From contig CM075858.1 of the NCBI GenBank assembly GCA_037975125.1, positions 65,324,140-65,388,139 of the forward strand: 64,000 bases of DNA. Reading direction: 5' to 3'. The stretch comes from Latrodectus hesperus (Eukaryota > Arthropoda > Arachnida > Araneae > Theridiidae). Each line of letters starts with the position of its first letter. Positions within the stretch are counted from its first letter, which is position 1. The notes below the pieces were generated by a model. The model was not told where the DNA came from, searched no databases, and worked only from the letters and a program-made list of their open reading frames with translations. This document shows positions 38,641 through 49,300 of the stretch, piece after piece. Made by a program: the position numbers and the translations under genes.

Positions 38641-39579
38641 GAAAATCACGAGTTGAAAAATGCTGGAAATAATTAATGTAATTTTATTAATATTTTCTGA
38701 TCCCAATAGTTTTAAGCTTTAAAATTTGATTATGGATATAATATGATATTCATTTGTTAACTGAATAATAATGCGATATTTACAATGATTTTATTTAGTG
38801 TTTGGGTAGCATATGTCTTATAATTAAGATGTACATTATATTAAGAAAGATTTTTTTTCAAATATAAGAAAAAATTTTCCAATTTTTTATTTTTTTATTT
38901 TTAAATGTTTATTTCTTTTAAATAAAAGAAAAAAGCTGAATCATCAACGAGTCGTAAAAATAAAGGCTTACTTCATTAATCTATTGAATTTATCGTTAGT
39001 TATTATCCTTTTTTTATCTATTTACTATAGAAACATAATGTCTAATCTATAAACTCTGATGTATTTCATTTTTATTAGCTTGATTTTTCAATGAAAATGC
39101 TGAAAATTATTTTTTTTTTGGTACTTAATAAAAGCATTTGAAAAAAAAATTTAAAAATCAACACATTTTAAAAATATTGATTTTTAATATATATAATGTG
39201 TGTGTTATATATTATAATAATATATTATATAATATTATATAGAAGTATAATAGTTGTTTTATATTATAAACATGAAAATTAAAATTTAGATTTATAGTAA
39301 AAAAATTAGCGATACCAAAATTATATATTTATCATGAAGAAATTTGATGATTGAGATAAGTATTCTTTAATTGAAAACTCGATATCTTTTTCTCAAATTT
39401 TAAGTTTTTTGTATCTCCGATTTTAAAAAAGAAAATAATAAAATAAAATTAAAAAAAATTAATGGTAAGTATTTAAACTGAGAAATGTTATAATAATTTT
39501 TTTACAAAAACCTGATAAAAAAGTTTGCTTAAAATATTATTTATACCCTTAATTGGCATAATAGTCTTGTAAATTCAGT
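38641..39579. other. AT-rich spacer
   Basis: AT dinucleotide and TATATA-rich patches occur at 39180-39250. Nothing else is recognised. Confidence 0.6.
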
Positions 39580-40422
39580 GATCAAATCATCAAGGAAATT
39601 TAACAGCATTATCTTACGGATTATTCAGTGAATGACTCTGCGTATAAATTACAAAAATTTGTCTGTAAATGGTTACCTAGACTTTCATGAAAATTCCATA
39701 ATACTCATAAAAATTACTTGAACATAAAATGAGAGCAATTTTAAATTTACATTGAACTGATGAAGTAATTTCAATTTTACTTAGTGAATATAATTTCTTC
39801 AATAACAAACACATACAAAATTGGCTATTGTAATTCATTCTCAAGAGATTCCTTAAGAATTGCTTGTAATGTGTGAGTAGATTTTTCGTGAAATTTCTAT
39901 TATTCTCATAAAAATTATTCCAACATAGAAAGGGAGTAACTTTCCTTTTTCATTAAACTAATTAAAATAGTTTTATTAATGAACAAGAGTATAGAGTACT
40001 TTTATATCCGAATGACAAACTTCGCTTGCAGAGAGCATAGAATTTCGTGAATTAATGTTTCTTCTGGCGAATGATACTTTTATGATGGAAGAATTGTCTT
40101 ATGATTAATTTATCTTCAGAGTTTAATGACTTCTATTGAATAAACTAATTTTGTTCTTGAAGAGCAATGCATTAAGTTATATGAAATTTGCTTGCAAGGG
40201 ATGTCCAAATTTCTATGAAATTTTTCGAATTCTCGAAAAATATTCAAAGATTAAAATAAAACTGACAAATTCTTGTATATTGACACTTTAGAATTTCATA
40301 ATACTCATAAAAATGATTAAAATAATTTTATTAATGAATATTGTAAGATACACTGAATATCATTATATTTTAATTTCTTACAATTTGTAAGACTTTGACT
40401 TTGACATAGAAAGACATAAAAA
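39580..40422. repeat. Degenerate tandem array, left part (about 160-200 bp monomer)
   Basis: Variants of ATAATACTCATAAAAATTA followed by a GAACATAAAATGAGAG-like block recur at about 39700, 39900, 40228 and 40300. Each is preceded by a GAATTTGCTTGTAAT-like block (about 39655, 39845, 40188) and followed by ATTAAACTAATTAAAATA-type sequence. The same unit continues at 41385 on the far side of two nested insertions. Confidence 0.6.
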
Positions 40423-40818
40423 ATTTACTAATTTTGTTGTTGTTGTTACTTGGACAAACCATGCTCGCTTTACCACCGGTTATGCAAATTTAAGCAAGTG
40501 AGGTGAGTCTTTCGCTTAGCCTGAGCACCACGAATGTGAAAGTAAGTCCTTGCTCTAAGACTCCTCCGATAGATGGCACCATCAAAGGATCCACTCCGTC
40601 AATATCGACACTGATCTGGAGGGGAGAAAAATTTTCCAGACCATTACATCCATGGTAACAGCTCAACGACCGACCACAAGACTTTCGATTCCATAGATTT
40701 AACAAGCACATTATCGTTTGTACTCGGTGGGTCTTTTTCAGAATTGGGAATCGAACCCTCCCTTTCCGGGAGGAAGGCTGATGCTCTAACCACTAGGCTA
40801 CCACTGCCTTTATTTACT
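40423..40818 (-). mobile_element. SINE-A copy 3, full length, nested in a tandem array
   Basis: The body at about 40430-40811 is collinear with the copy at 29752. Its - strand head reads AGGCAGTGGTAGCCTAGTGG (A-box region) with B-box GGTTCGATTCCC near 40748-40759, and the tail is GTAACAACAACAAAA. A short direct repeat ATTTACT (40423-40429 and 40812-40818) is the likely target duplication. This head is the best preserved of the family here. Confidence 0.9.
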
Positions 40819-40899
40819 TTCTCCAAGTAAAATGATACCTCGGGGGTGGTAGGCCATAGAGTGGCTGTCTTCTGCTTCAAAATCTCGAAGATTCCATCC

Positions 40900-41378
40900 A
40901 GCTGCTTCTACCCAACGGTTAGAGCCCAACTCAGGGCTTGGTACAGGGAAGCATGCTGGAGCAACAACGGCCCTCACTTAGTAATTTTTGAACGAAAAAT
41001 ACTTAGAAAACTTTTAGGCCCATTACATTTAAATAATAATTGTTGGAGAATTAGAACTAATGATGAATTTGAAGCACTTATCATTCATAAAAGTACAGAA
41101 ATATACTTCAAAACACAGAGACGTTTGTGCGCACTGAGAGATCACCTGAAAACCGAGTGGTTAAGATCTCATATTGCAAGCCCACATGTGCAATAGGCCA
41201 AGGGGTTGACCAAAAAAAGTGTTGCTTGATGATGTCTTTACGACCTTAAAACCTTGAAGGTCTCCAAATGTAAAATTAAACTCAGGGCAGAGTTGTCTGG
41301 AGGGATATTGTGCGGCAGGCTGAGACCTACCCTGGGCTGCCTTGCCAATAAAGAAGATAATTTGTATAGTGAGTGTCT
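40900..41378 (+). pseudogene. Non-LTR retrotransposon 3' end, decayed
   Basis: The frame at about 40979 reads LVIFERKILRKLLGPLHL then CWRIRTNDEFEALI, the FERKxLRxxxGPxxx...WRxRxNxE signature of arthropod non-LTR ORF2 C-termini. A second segment at 41298-41351 reads WRDIVRQAETYPGLPCQ-stop, the usual terminal motif. Between them the frame is broken and sequence is missing. A short AATAAAGAAGATAA tail follows. It abuts SINE-A copy 3. Confidence 0.85.
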
Positions 41379-41384
41379 AAACTC

Positions 41385-41840
41385 TCAGGCAAAATGTATA
41401 ATTCTCATAAAAATCATACGAACATGAAATGAAACGTAACTCAAAAATTTTCTTATTAAACTAATTAAAATAATTTTGTCAATGAACATCACAAATGAAG
41501 CCCTGAATGAATCTGAAATTTGCCTGTAATAAGTATTTAAATCTTCATAAAAAAATCTAAATTCTAACAAATAAGAGTAACATTAACTTTTCTAACTCCC
41601 AATTTATTTGTTAAAAATTCATTAGAATAATTTTGAATTAGAACATCATACAACATATTCATGGAGAAATATTGCGTGTTGTCTCTTACGATAGCTTCTA
41701 TGGATGTCTCATCTTTCTTCAACATTCTATAATTCTTAAGAAAATTTTTCGGACATAAAACAACCATAACACTAAATTTTCATTAAAAAAATAGCAAAAT
41801 AATTATTCAATGAAATCAGTATTTTTTCTAATGCTCAAAA
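41385..41840. repeat. Degenerate tandem array, right part
   Basis: Continuation of the 39.58-40.42 kb unit. ATAATTCTCATAAAAATCAT with GAACATGAAATGAAA occurs at about 41398, and relatives at about 41540 and 41725. ATTAAACTAATTAAAATAAT follows at about 41455. Confidence 0.55.
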
Positions 41841-42098
41841 AGAGAGTATAAGATTATCAGCGTTAAAGAACATTTTGTGGTTCAAATGTATTCTTATATA
41901 CGAATACTTTTTTAACTTGTTTTAAGGTTATATATAGTTAAGAAAATATCTCACTCAAGTAGTCTTGTAAATGTATCGCTAACCTTTCAATTTGCTGAAA
42001 ACCAAAGGAATTAATTTTGATCGTTCAGTGACTTGCAATGTGTTTTGAAACTAAACTAAAAAATATAATAGGTAGTAGTAACTAAACAAGTTTCTTTA

Positions 42099-42131
42099 AT
42101 AATTGTTAAAAAAATTTCTTTTAACAATTAT
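42099..42131. repeat. Perfect 13-bp hairpin
   Basis: ATAATTGTTAAAA, 7-nt loop, then its complement. It is AT-rich and may be incidental. Confidence 0.5.
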
Positions 42132-42169
42132 AAAAAATTTTTCTCGGTGTTCAATATTGAACACTGATT

Positions 42170-42300
42170 ACTGAAAGGAGAGCGCTCTGGCTTTCAGTTT
42201 AATGGCTTGTTGGTTCGAGTCCCATCTGAGGCATAGGTATTTATAGCGTTCAGGATCTACGGCAATTAGAAGATTTGCTCGAATTAGTCTTCGTAGTTTC
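42170..42300 (+). mobile_element. Possible tRNA-like SINE head
   Basis: A perfect B-box GGTTCGAGTCCC (42212-42223) lies about 35 bp downstream of GAGAGCGCTCTGGC, at roughly the spacing seen in tRNA-derived heads. The A-box is poor and no second copy was matched. Confidence 0.35.
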
Positions 42301-43899
42301 CAAAAAAGGTCCATAAAAGCAAAATCAAGAAATTATGTTTGTCTGACAATGAATTATTTGGTCTTTGATTCAATAATTTATCAATCTTTCACATTCAGAA
42401 GTAATTAAATAAAAGTAACGAATATCAAGATTAAAATTTCCTCCGTTCATAACTATTAAATTATATCAGTAACAAATAAATTATTTGCATATGTTTGTCG
42501 CCTACAATAATGAATTTAAAAAGAGTTTTTTGCTTAAATTTTCTAATGATCATTAAGAATTTAGTAATTTTTCCATAAACCTTTATTGAAAGGAAAACTT
42601 GGAGGAATGGTAAATCTCTCTTCTTTCATATCATTTGAAACCCTCCAATCATTCTTACTCTATAACTATAAAATTGAAAATCTTTTTCATACCAAAGGGG
42701 ATCAAAATTAAAAACTTTTCATGAATTTGACTCAAACCATTGCGACTTTAAGAAATAATAAAATTTTATAATTAATAATGGTAAATAATAAAGTTAAATA
42801 ATTTAATGGAATTAAAAGTATTAAAAAGTAACTAGTTCATAATCAATAATGCATTGGTTCAGGCTTTAAAGTTTTTCTTTTTTAATAATTTGATTTCCAT
42901 TAACAAATACACCGAAAAATTTCCCATGTTACATGTGACAAAAATGCTAAAGATTATTTTACTTAGAAAATTGCTCTAAATGATTCAAAAATTTGAAAAA
43001 TTAATTAAGGAAAAATTAGGGAAATTTCTTCCTGACCTTTTATGCTCATGTAAACATTTTTCGTTTTCTTTTAAGGGGGAATTTAGGAAGTTCATCAGAA
43101 AAGAAATTATAACTGTAACTTACATGTTACAATCAAGTTAATTTCACAAATAGAGGATTGGGATGAAGCATACCTTGAAAAAGCTTTCTAGAAGTTATCA
43201 AAATCTAATTTCAAGAAATGTAATTCCAATTTATGTTCACGCAATAATTTAATTGGGATTTGAACTCAGTGCCAAACAATAGAATATCGAGTTACTAACG
43301 TTTTATATTTTATAGGAAATTTTATGTTATACACCTAATGAAAATATAGATAAAACTTTAATATTGATAAAATATCGATAGGATTTTTATATGATATAGC
43401 ATCACTGAAACAAAAAATAATTTGTACCGAGTTAAATTTTTAAAAACAGAAAACGGAATATTTAGTATAGAAATTTTGGATAAGTAAATTCTGACATAGT
43501 CCTGAAAAGATTTCGTAAATGATTTCGAATCACTAGTGTATTGAATTTACTCTATCTATTCATTAATTTTAATATTAATTAATTAATTTAATAACCCCTG
43601 TATACTACCCACGAAATCATCAAGTACTTCAGAACAATTTTCACAGAAGAGAAATAATAACTTTTAACAAAAAATTATTGTTAATTTACTTTTTAATTAA
43701 ATTTTTTAATAAATATTGTTTTAGAATTGATGTATTTAAAAAAAATATTTTACTCGAAATATTACAACTTCTATTCAATTCGTAATTTTTTTAATAAGTA
43801 TTAAAATTAGATGATTTAAGCAACAATGTAGTATTTAAGCTACTAATATTTCTAAAAAAATGACTATATTATTTAAATACAGCGAGAAAAATAAAGTCA
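42301..43899. other. AT-rich spacer
   Basis: No gene or repeat family was recognised up to the composition change at about 43.9 kb. Confidence 0.6.
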
Positions 43900-44404
43900 T
43901 AATTTTCTTTTGTATCGCTTATGTCCAATATTGGAAAACTGTTTATCATCCCAGCTGCGCTACTACGCCAAATATGGTAGCTCTCCCTCTCGATCTTCCT
44001 GCTCCGTGAAGGAGAGCGAGCGAAGAGGGGATGTGTTCTCAGTTCAGTTGTTTCATTGGAAAGCATATCAGTTAAACCGAATGGGGGAAAAATAACACAC
44101 GCAGTAAAACCACGTGGATGAGAAGGGAATAAAGGCCCGAGCAGATGATTTTTACCTTCCTCTCAGAAAGGATGTCCGAATTGGGATAAGTGAGGGAAAA
44201 AAATCGTCTTTCTTAGCAGCTGATTGCTACAGTTGTGCCTATTAACTGTCTTTGGAGTAAAAAACCTGCACGGATAGAAAACTAACCGATGGATCAACAG
44301 CCTCATGTTAGGACAGCGGAAGCGGGGAGATGCATTTGACACCTAACTTGTTTCTGCGACAGACGATTGCTCGGGACTCACCTGTGATCGGCCACCCCTT
44401 CCAG

Positions 44405-44412
44405 TGACGTCA
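44405..44412. promoter_or_regulatory. Full palindromic CRE (CREB/ATF site)
   Basis: TGACGTCA, the exact palindromic CRE, lies 369 bp upstream of the start codon inside the CpG-rich block. Confidence 0.6.
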
Positions 44413-44437
44413 CGGAGTTCGGGGTGTCCGAGTGAGC

Positions 44438-44446
44438 ATGACGTAA
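44438..44446 (+). promoter_or_regulatory. Second CRE-like site coinciding with a minimal upstream ORF
   Basis: TGACGTAA (44439-44446) is a one-mismatch CRE 34 bp from the first. The same bases spell ATG-ACG-TAA. If transcribed as 5' leader this is a two-codon upstream ORF; a second short one (ATG 44460, stop 44481-44483, seven codons) follows immediately. Confidence 0.4.
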
Positions 44447-44496
44447 AGGTCCCTGGTGGATGTCGCCTGCGAAGGAGGAGTAAAAACGGGGAGTGG

Positions 44497-44780
44497 CTAA
44501 GGGTCGACTCTCGACGGTGTGCTGTACGGTCGGAGAACCTCCCCCCAAGAATCGTTTGCTTTTTTTTTGTTTTGTTTTTTTATCACTGTTGTTCCTTCTC
44601 CTTTCGTCCTTACCTTCTTGTCTAACTCTCGGGGCCCGAAGAAGTGGTCTTCCCCGTGACTGGTGACAGTGGTTAGCCGCGTGTTCTCTGTGCGCGCGCG
44701 TGTGTCGTGATTCACGGTGTTTCTGTCCTCAGGCTCGCCTCTGCTGTTTTGCTGTGGCGGCCGCCGTCGCTTGTGGACAC
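44497..44780 (+). other. Probable 5' leader sequence
   Basis: T-rich (44556-44582) then GC-rich. The frame upstream of 44781 is open from 44700 but has no ATG, so a longer protein is unlikely. The - strand frame 44497-44928 is Arg/Pro-rich and is the complement of the GC-rich exon, not a separate gene. Confidence 0.4.
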
Positions 44781-44993
44781 ATGACGACCACGACGTCTTC
44801 GGCGGAGAATGGAGGAGGCGGCGGGGCGACGGTCGCGTCCTCGCCGTCGCCGCCCAATTTGCCCATGCAACTGCCCAGCGCGGCCGGACACCAGCGACTG
44901 GGCAACCCGGGGCATCCGCCGGTTTCACCGCCCTCTGCTACAGCAGGGACACCTCAACTTCAGCTCCCCAGGCCCACCTTACTCATGGATGTG
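44781..44993 (+). CDS. First coding exon of a spliced gene, low-complexity Thr/Ser/Gly/Pro-rich N-terminus
   Basis: The ATG at 44781 is the first in its frame, and 71 codons lead to GTG|GTAAGT at 44993/44994, a strong phase-0 splice donor. The peptide starts MTTTTSSAENGGGGGA, continues with Ser-Pro and Pro-Pro runs (residues 20-58) and ends LPRPTLLMDV. There is no signal peptide, membrane segment or folded domain. Such disordered starts are common in developmental transcription regulators, and the CpG-rich start, long first intron and flanking island-like elements fit that class, but I do not recognise the family. Without splicing the frame runs on to 45029. GC-rich codons contrast with every other frame here. 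Confidence 0.75.
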
Positions 44994-44999
44994 GTAAGT

Positions 45000-46300
45000 T
45001 TGTCACATCTCTATTTGAAATTTCAATGACAATCGGTCCATCCATCGGGTGGAATAAATTATCACCCTTACGTCCTTCATTGAATATGGTCTTTTCTATT
45101 TAAATAACATAGTTAAATATCACATTTATTAATTATTAACAATTTTCCATAGAAATGCTGCCTATAAATAATTTTAAGTTAGTTTATTATGACATAAACA
45201 CATTGAAGTCATTTTTATTTTGATACCACATAATGGATAAAATTCTACTTCTTTAAGCAGCCTAATGCCCTAAGGCTGTAACCCCTTTCTTCAGTAGGAA
45301 TTATTATCATTTATTTACTCCCATTATATCCTTTATTCTGAATGTCCCTTTTTCTATCATTTTACATAGTTTGTAATTATACTTATTAAATATTAACAAT
45401 TTTCCAAAAAAACTCTAAATTTTTTATTAGCTTTTTGGAATAAATATAACATTATTTTTTATTTTGACGCAGTTTAGTGGACAACTGAATAACTTACAGT
45501 TGATACTTATTTTCATTTAAAAGTTCAATGACAATTGTTCAGTTGGAATAAATACAATATACATTATTCTTTATTTATTTCCATCATACCTTTTATTGAG
45601 TACAATCTTTTCCTTATCAAGTTAACATTGGATGCCACTGTATTTATTAATTATTTTCACTTTTCCAAAACAATTTTGGTTATTAAAGACTTTTGACAGT
45701 TTGTTTTAAAATAAAATTGAACGCATACTTATTTAAAATCTCCTTGACAATAAATAAGGGACTGATTAATCTTCATTTTATATATTCTCACTAATACCTA
45801 TACTAAGATATACTCTTTTTTCAATTAATTCATTTCAAATTGTTATTAAATCAATTATCATTAGTTCTCAGCAAATTGCATTTTGCTACTATTTCTTACT
45901 AGATTTGTAAGAAAGTTAATCGTTCTAGTAAAATTTGGATAAAATTTCATCCGTCAGTTTAATGAATTTAAATTAAACTATTCAATCATTATATTAATTT
46001 TCAATAATTCATTTTTCTGTAAAATTTTGATTACCAGTGAAACTTTATTAAATTTATATATAAAAAACCTATAAATAGCTTTTTTAAAATTTCTAACAAT
46101 AAATGTAAGTTTTCTGCAAAATTTCTTATAATAAGTTTTGAAATAAACAGACTTTAAACATTTTCATCAAACATTTCAATGATCATCCTTTTGTCAGAAT
46201 ACATAATATTTATGATATTATATTCTTCTTTATTTAAGCAAACAATACTTATATTTATCAATTATTTTTAGTACTTAAAAATATACCTGTCAGTTTCTAT
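45000..46300. repeat. Degenerate tandem array, about 220-250 bp monomer, starting at the splice donor
   Basis: TTTCAATGACAATCGGTCC at about 45019 recurs as TTCAATGACAATTGTTC at about 45522, CTTGACAATAAATAAGG at about 45745 and TTTCAATGATCATCC at about 46172. TATTAATTATTxxCAxTTTTCC recurs at about 45127, 45386, 45644 and 46250. The first unit begins within about 25 bp of the exon. Confidence 0.55.
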
Positions 46301-49300
46301 CAGTTATTCTATTTTCACTTGATATTGTTAACCTACGTCATGTTTGAATGCTTCTAAAACATGAAAAACTTAATATGATCAAAACTCTAAGCCAGTAACT
46401 ATCTATAATGCAAAGAATAATATTAATATGTTATAAAATCAACTTTAAATTTTCGATTTAATTATTTTCAGTGTTTTAATTTTTCTTAAGTAAAAAAAGT
46501 GGCTTCAAAAAGTTTCCACAAAATTCTTATTAAAAAAAATTGCGAAGTTTATTAAGATGTTTGTTTTTATTATTTGAAAGCTTTAACTATACCTTTATCG
46601 GAACCCAATTCGAAATTATCTTCATAATAAAGTGTTTTTGATCACTTACATTGTTTGTTTGTTTTTTCCAAAATTTATATTCCAGAATTAATTTAAACTT
46701 CTATAAATGTAAAAAATATGAACTTATAGTAATATAAAGTAATTATTTTATTAACTGACTATTGTTTCGTTTTTGAACTTAAATTATAGATTAAGTTATT
46801 ATTAATCAGTAAAATTCTCTTTTGTTAATGGATATAATGTAATTTGAGTTTATATAGACTTCATGCAGATAAATTGTTTTTCGATTTTTAGAACGTTACT
46901 TATGCCCAGAATCAAAAATATCATTAAAATGTATTTTTTTAATCAAAAGTTCATTCTTTAATCAATCTCTTTACTAATAAGAAAACTTTCTACACGGACT
47001 GTAAGGGTTCGTTTATTAAAAAACATTTTTATAGAGTTGAAAATTAAAAAAAATAATGTATTCTTGATTATGGACTAAGAACATTTTACTAAAAGCAAAG
47101 TACACTTATTTTGCCTTGGAAACTATATTCTGCTTAGCAGTAGGTATAAAAAAATCTAATACATATTTATAATGGATACAATGAAGATTTACTTCAAACT
47201 TTTTTCATAAATCTACTAAAATTGCTAAATCGTCATAGTGAAAAGTTAAAGAAGAAATTTTTCAATATTTAATTTGTGATAAAATATTTAGAAGTTCAAT
47301 ATACGATAACTTTATTATATAAGTTTTAACAATGTAAAAATAATATTAATTAAACTTTATCGAGATCTTATCAAAATTTTTATGTTCTTTCTGTTTTTTA
47401 AAAAGTAAGAATCAAATTAAATAAATCAAAATAACTGAAAGAAATAAAAATTAAAAAAATGTCTTATTTAATAAAACACTTAACAAAAAAATATTAGATT
47501 TTGCTCAAAAACACTGAATCATGAAACTAATAGAAAATACAAAAAACTAATCTTATGAAAAACAAGTGAGATGCTGATATTCTTCATTAAAAGAAAAAAA
47601 AAGAAGAAAAAAGAAAATTATCATTACAAAAATAATGATCACTATAATATTGCAATCATTTTTCAAGTGTTATCGATTTTGTACTTGAACTTTGCATCAG
47701 GAATAATTTTACAAACTCAAGAATAAATTTTCTTAAGTTGAAAATGCTTAAACAATATAGATAAGTATACTTAAAAAATAAATTCTTCTTATTAAATATC
47801 TTGCTCTAAAACTTAGCTTGAATAACATTTTAAATCTTACGCTTTCATCGCATTTTATACTGCTTATCGTCGTCTGTAAAACAAATGATGCTGCATTAGT
47901 TTCTTGATTTCTTAAAATACTTTGCAGTTGAAATTTCCATCAATCTTCGCTCATTTCAGACAATTTTCAGCATTATTAACATCTCTTCATATTCATATAT
48001 ATAATCTAATTCAAATTCAAATTGTGGCACAGCTGTAAAAGTACTGGTGAAAGTTTACATTAAAACAAGTTTTCATGGAATTTTTATTCGTGTTTCTCAC
48101 TTTTGAAATAGATAAAGATATTCAAAGGGAAATAAAGAAAGAAAACGAATTTTTTTTCTTTTAGTTTAATTTGCGCCAAAAATGTTTTTTCCTGTGTTAA
48201 AAAAAATAACTGCTTATAAATAATGTATGAAACTAAAGAGGAAAGATATTCCTTTCGTTGCACTTGAATTCGAATTATTCTCGCATTGTAAACATGTTTT
48301 GAAAAACTGGATATTTTGTTTATTTTCAGTAATTTTTAAATAGTAAGATCGCTCATTTTTAAAATATTAAGAAGTATGTTTCTGCCTTTCTGTAAATTGA
48401 ATGTTTAAGAGTGCTTTTATTAAAGAGAAGTTTTATTACTTTTTAATATTTAGAAGAACACTTGGAAAATTAACGACATTACTTAATATTTGCGTTTAAA
48501 ATATGCATTCTGAGATTAAGGCTATTGAAATTATAATTAGATATGAATGATAGTGATTCAAAAATAATTGTTAATAATAGTTAATATTATGTTTATTATA
48601 CTTTCTTACATCTGACAAAAAATGTGAAGTTAATTTTTGAAATCCTTTCCCAGATTTTAAAGATGCAATCTATTTGGCACGAAATTTTTACTATGAAAAA
48701 ATAATTGACAGTTTATTAGAAAGAATTTAGGAATATATGAAGATACATTAATAAATATAACAGTTCTTATTTAACAGATGTTTTAAAATAAAAACTAGCT
48801 AAGTTTTTCTTTTGAAATTCTAATTTGTAAAAAAATTTTTCCATAAAATTCAAACTTACGGTAATAAACTTCAAAACTATAGGAAATTACTGGAGATAAT
48901 TACTATTAAATAACTTTGGTATATTTTATTTTTACTGCTATTTCCCCTAGTTATTATATTTTTAACATACATGAGTGAAATAACTACATATTAAATATCA
49001 CTGAATTTAATTTTTACCAGCTTTTAATAATAAATTTAATGTTTTTGTTATTCAGTTGTAAATTTATGAGTATAAGATAAATTACATTAAATCCACAATT
49101 TTTCAGACTAATTGATAATGTATTATTTTAGGGCATTGTTTCGACCATTATGCTTAATATGAATTCGCTTTTATTTTTGCAATCAAGAATTAGTTTATAT
49201 TTTTCTCCGATGAAAACTAATACTATTTATTATAATAAAAATTTAATTAAACTTATTTACTTCATTTTTTATTAACGTTTAAAACTCAAGAATTATGCAG

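Larger units (their letters stand above)
43900..44780 (+). promoter_or_regulatory. CpG-rich promoter / 5' untranslated region of the gene starting at 44781
   Basis: GC and CpG rise steadily toward the coding exon. There are arthropod-type initiator sequences (TCAGTT at 44039-44044 and 44068-44073), two CRE-like sites, a Z-DNA-type alternating run (TGTGCGCGCGCGTGTG, 44689-44704) and a GC-rich run into the exon. No TATA box is evident. TTTCTGTCCTCAG ending at 44732 is a good splice-acceptor sequence, so the exon may begin at 44733 with its true promoter elsewhere. The start of transcription cannot be fixed from the sequence. Confidence 0.5.

Noticed and set aside
44497..44928. 143-codon Arg/Pro-rich frame on the - strand
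   Set aside because: It is the complement of the GC-rich exon and leader; no splice or promoter evidence on that strand.
44717..45103. Other + strand frames over the GC-rich exon, including one of 128 codons
   Set aside because: They run through the strong GTAAGT donor, lack an ATG in good context and look like frame shadows of the GC-rich exon.
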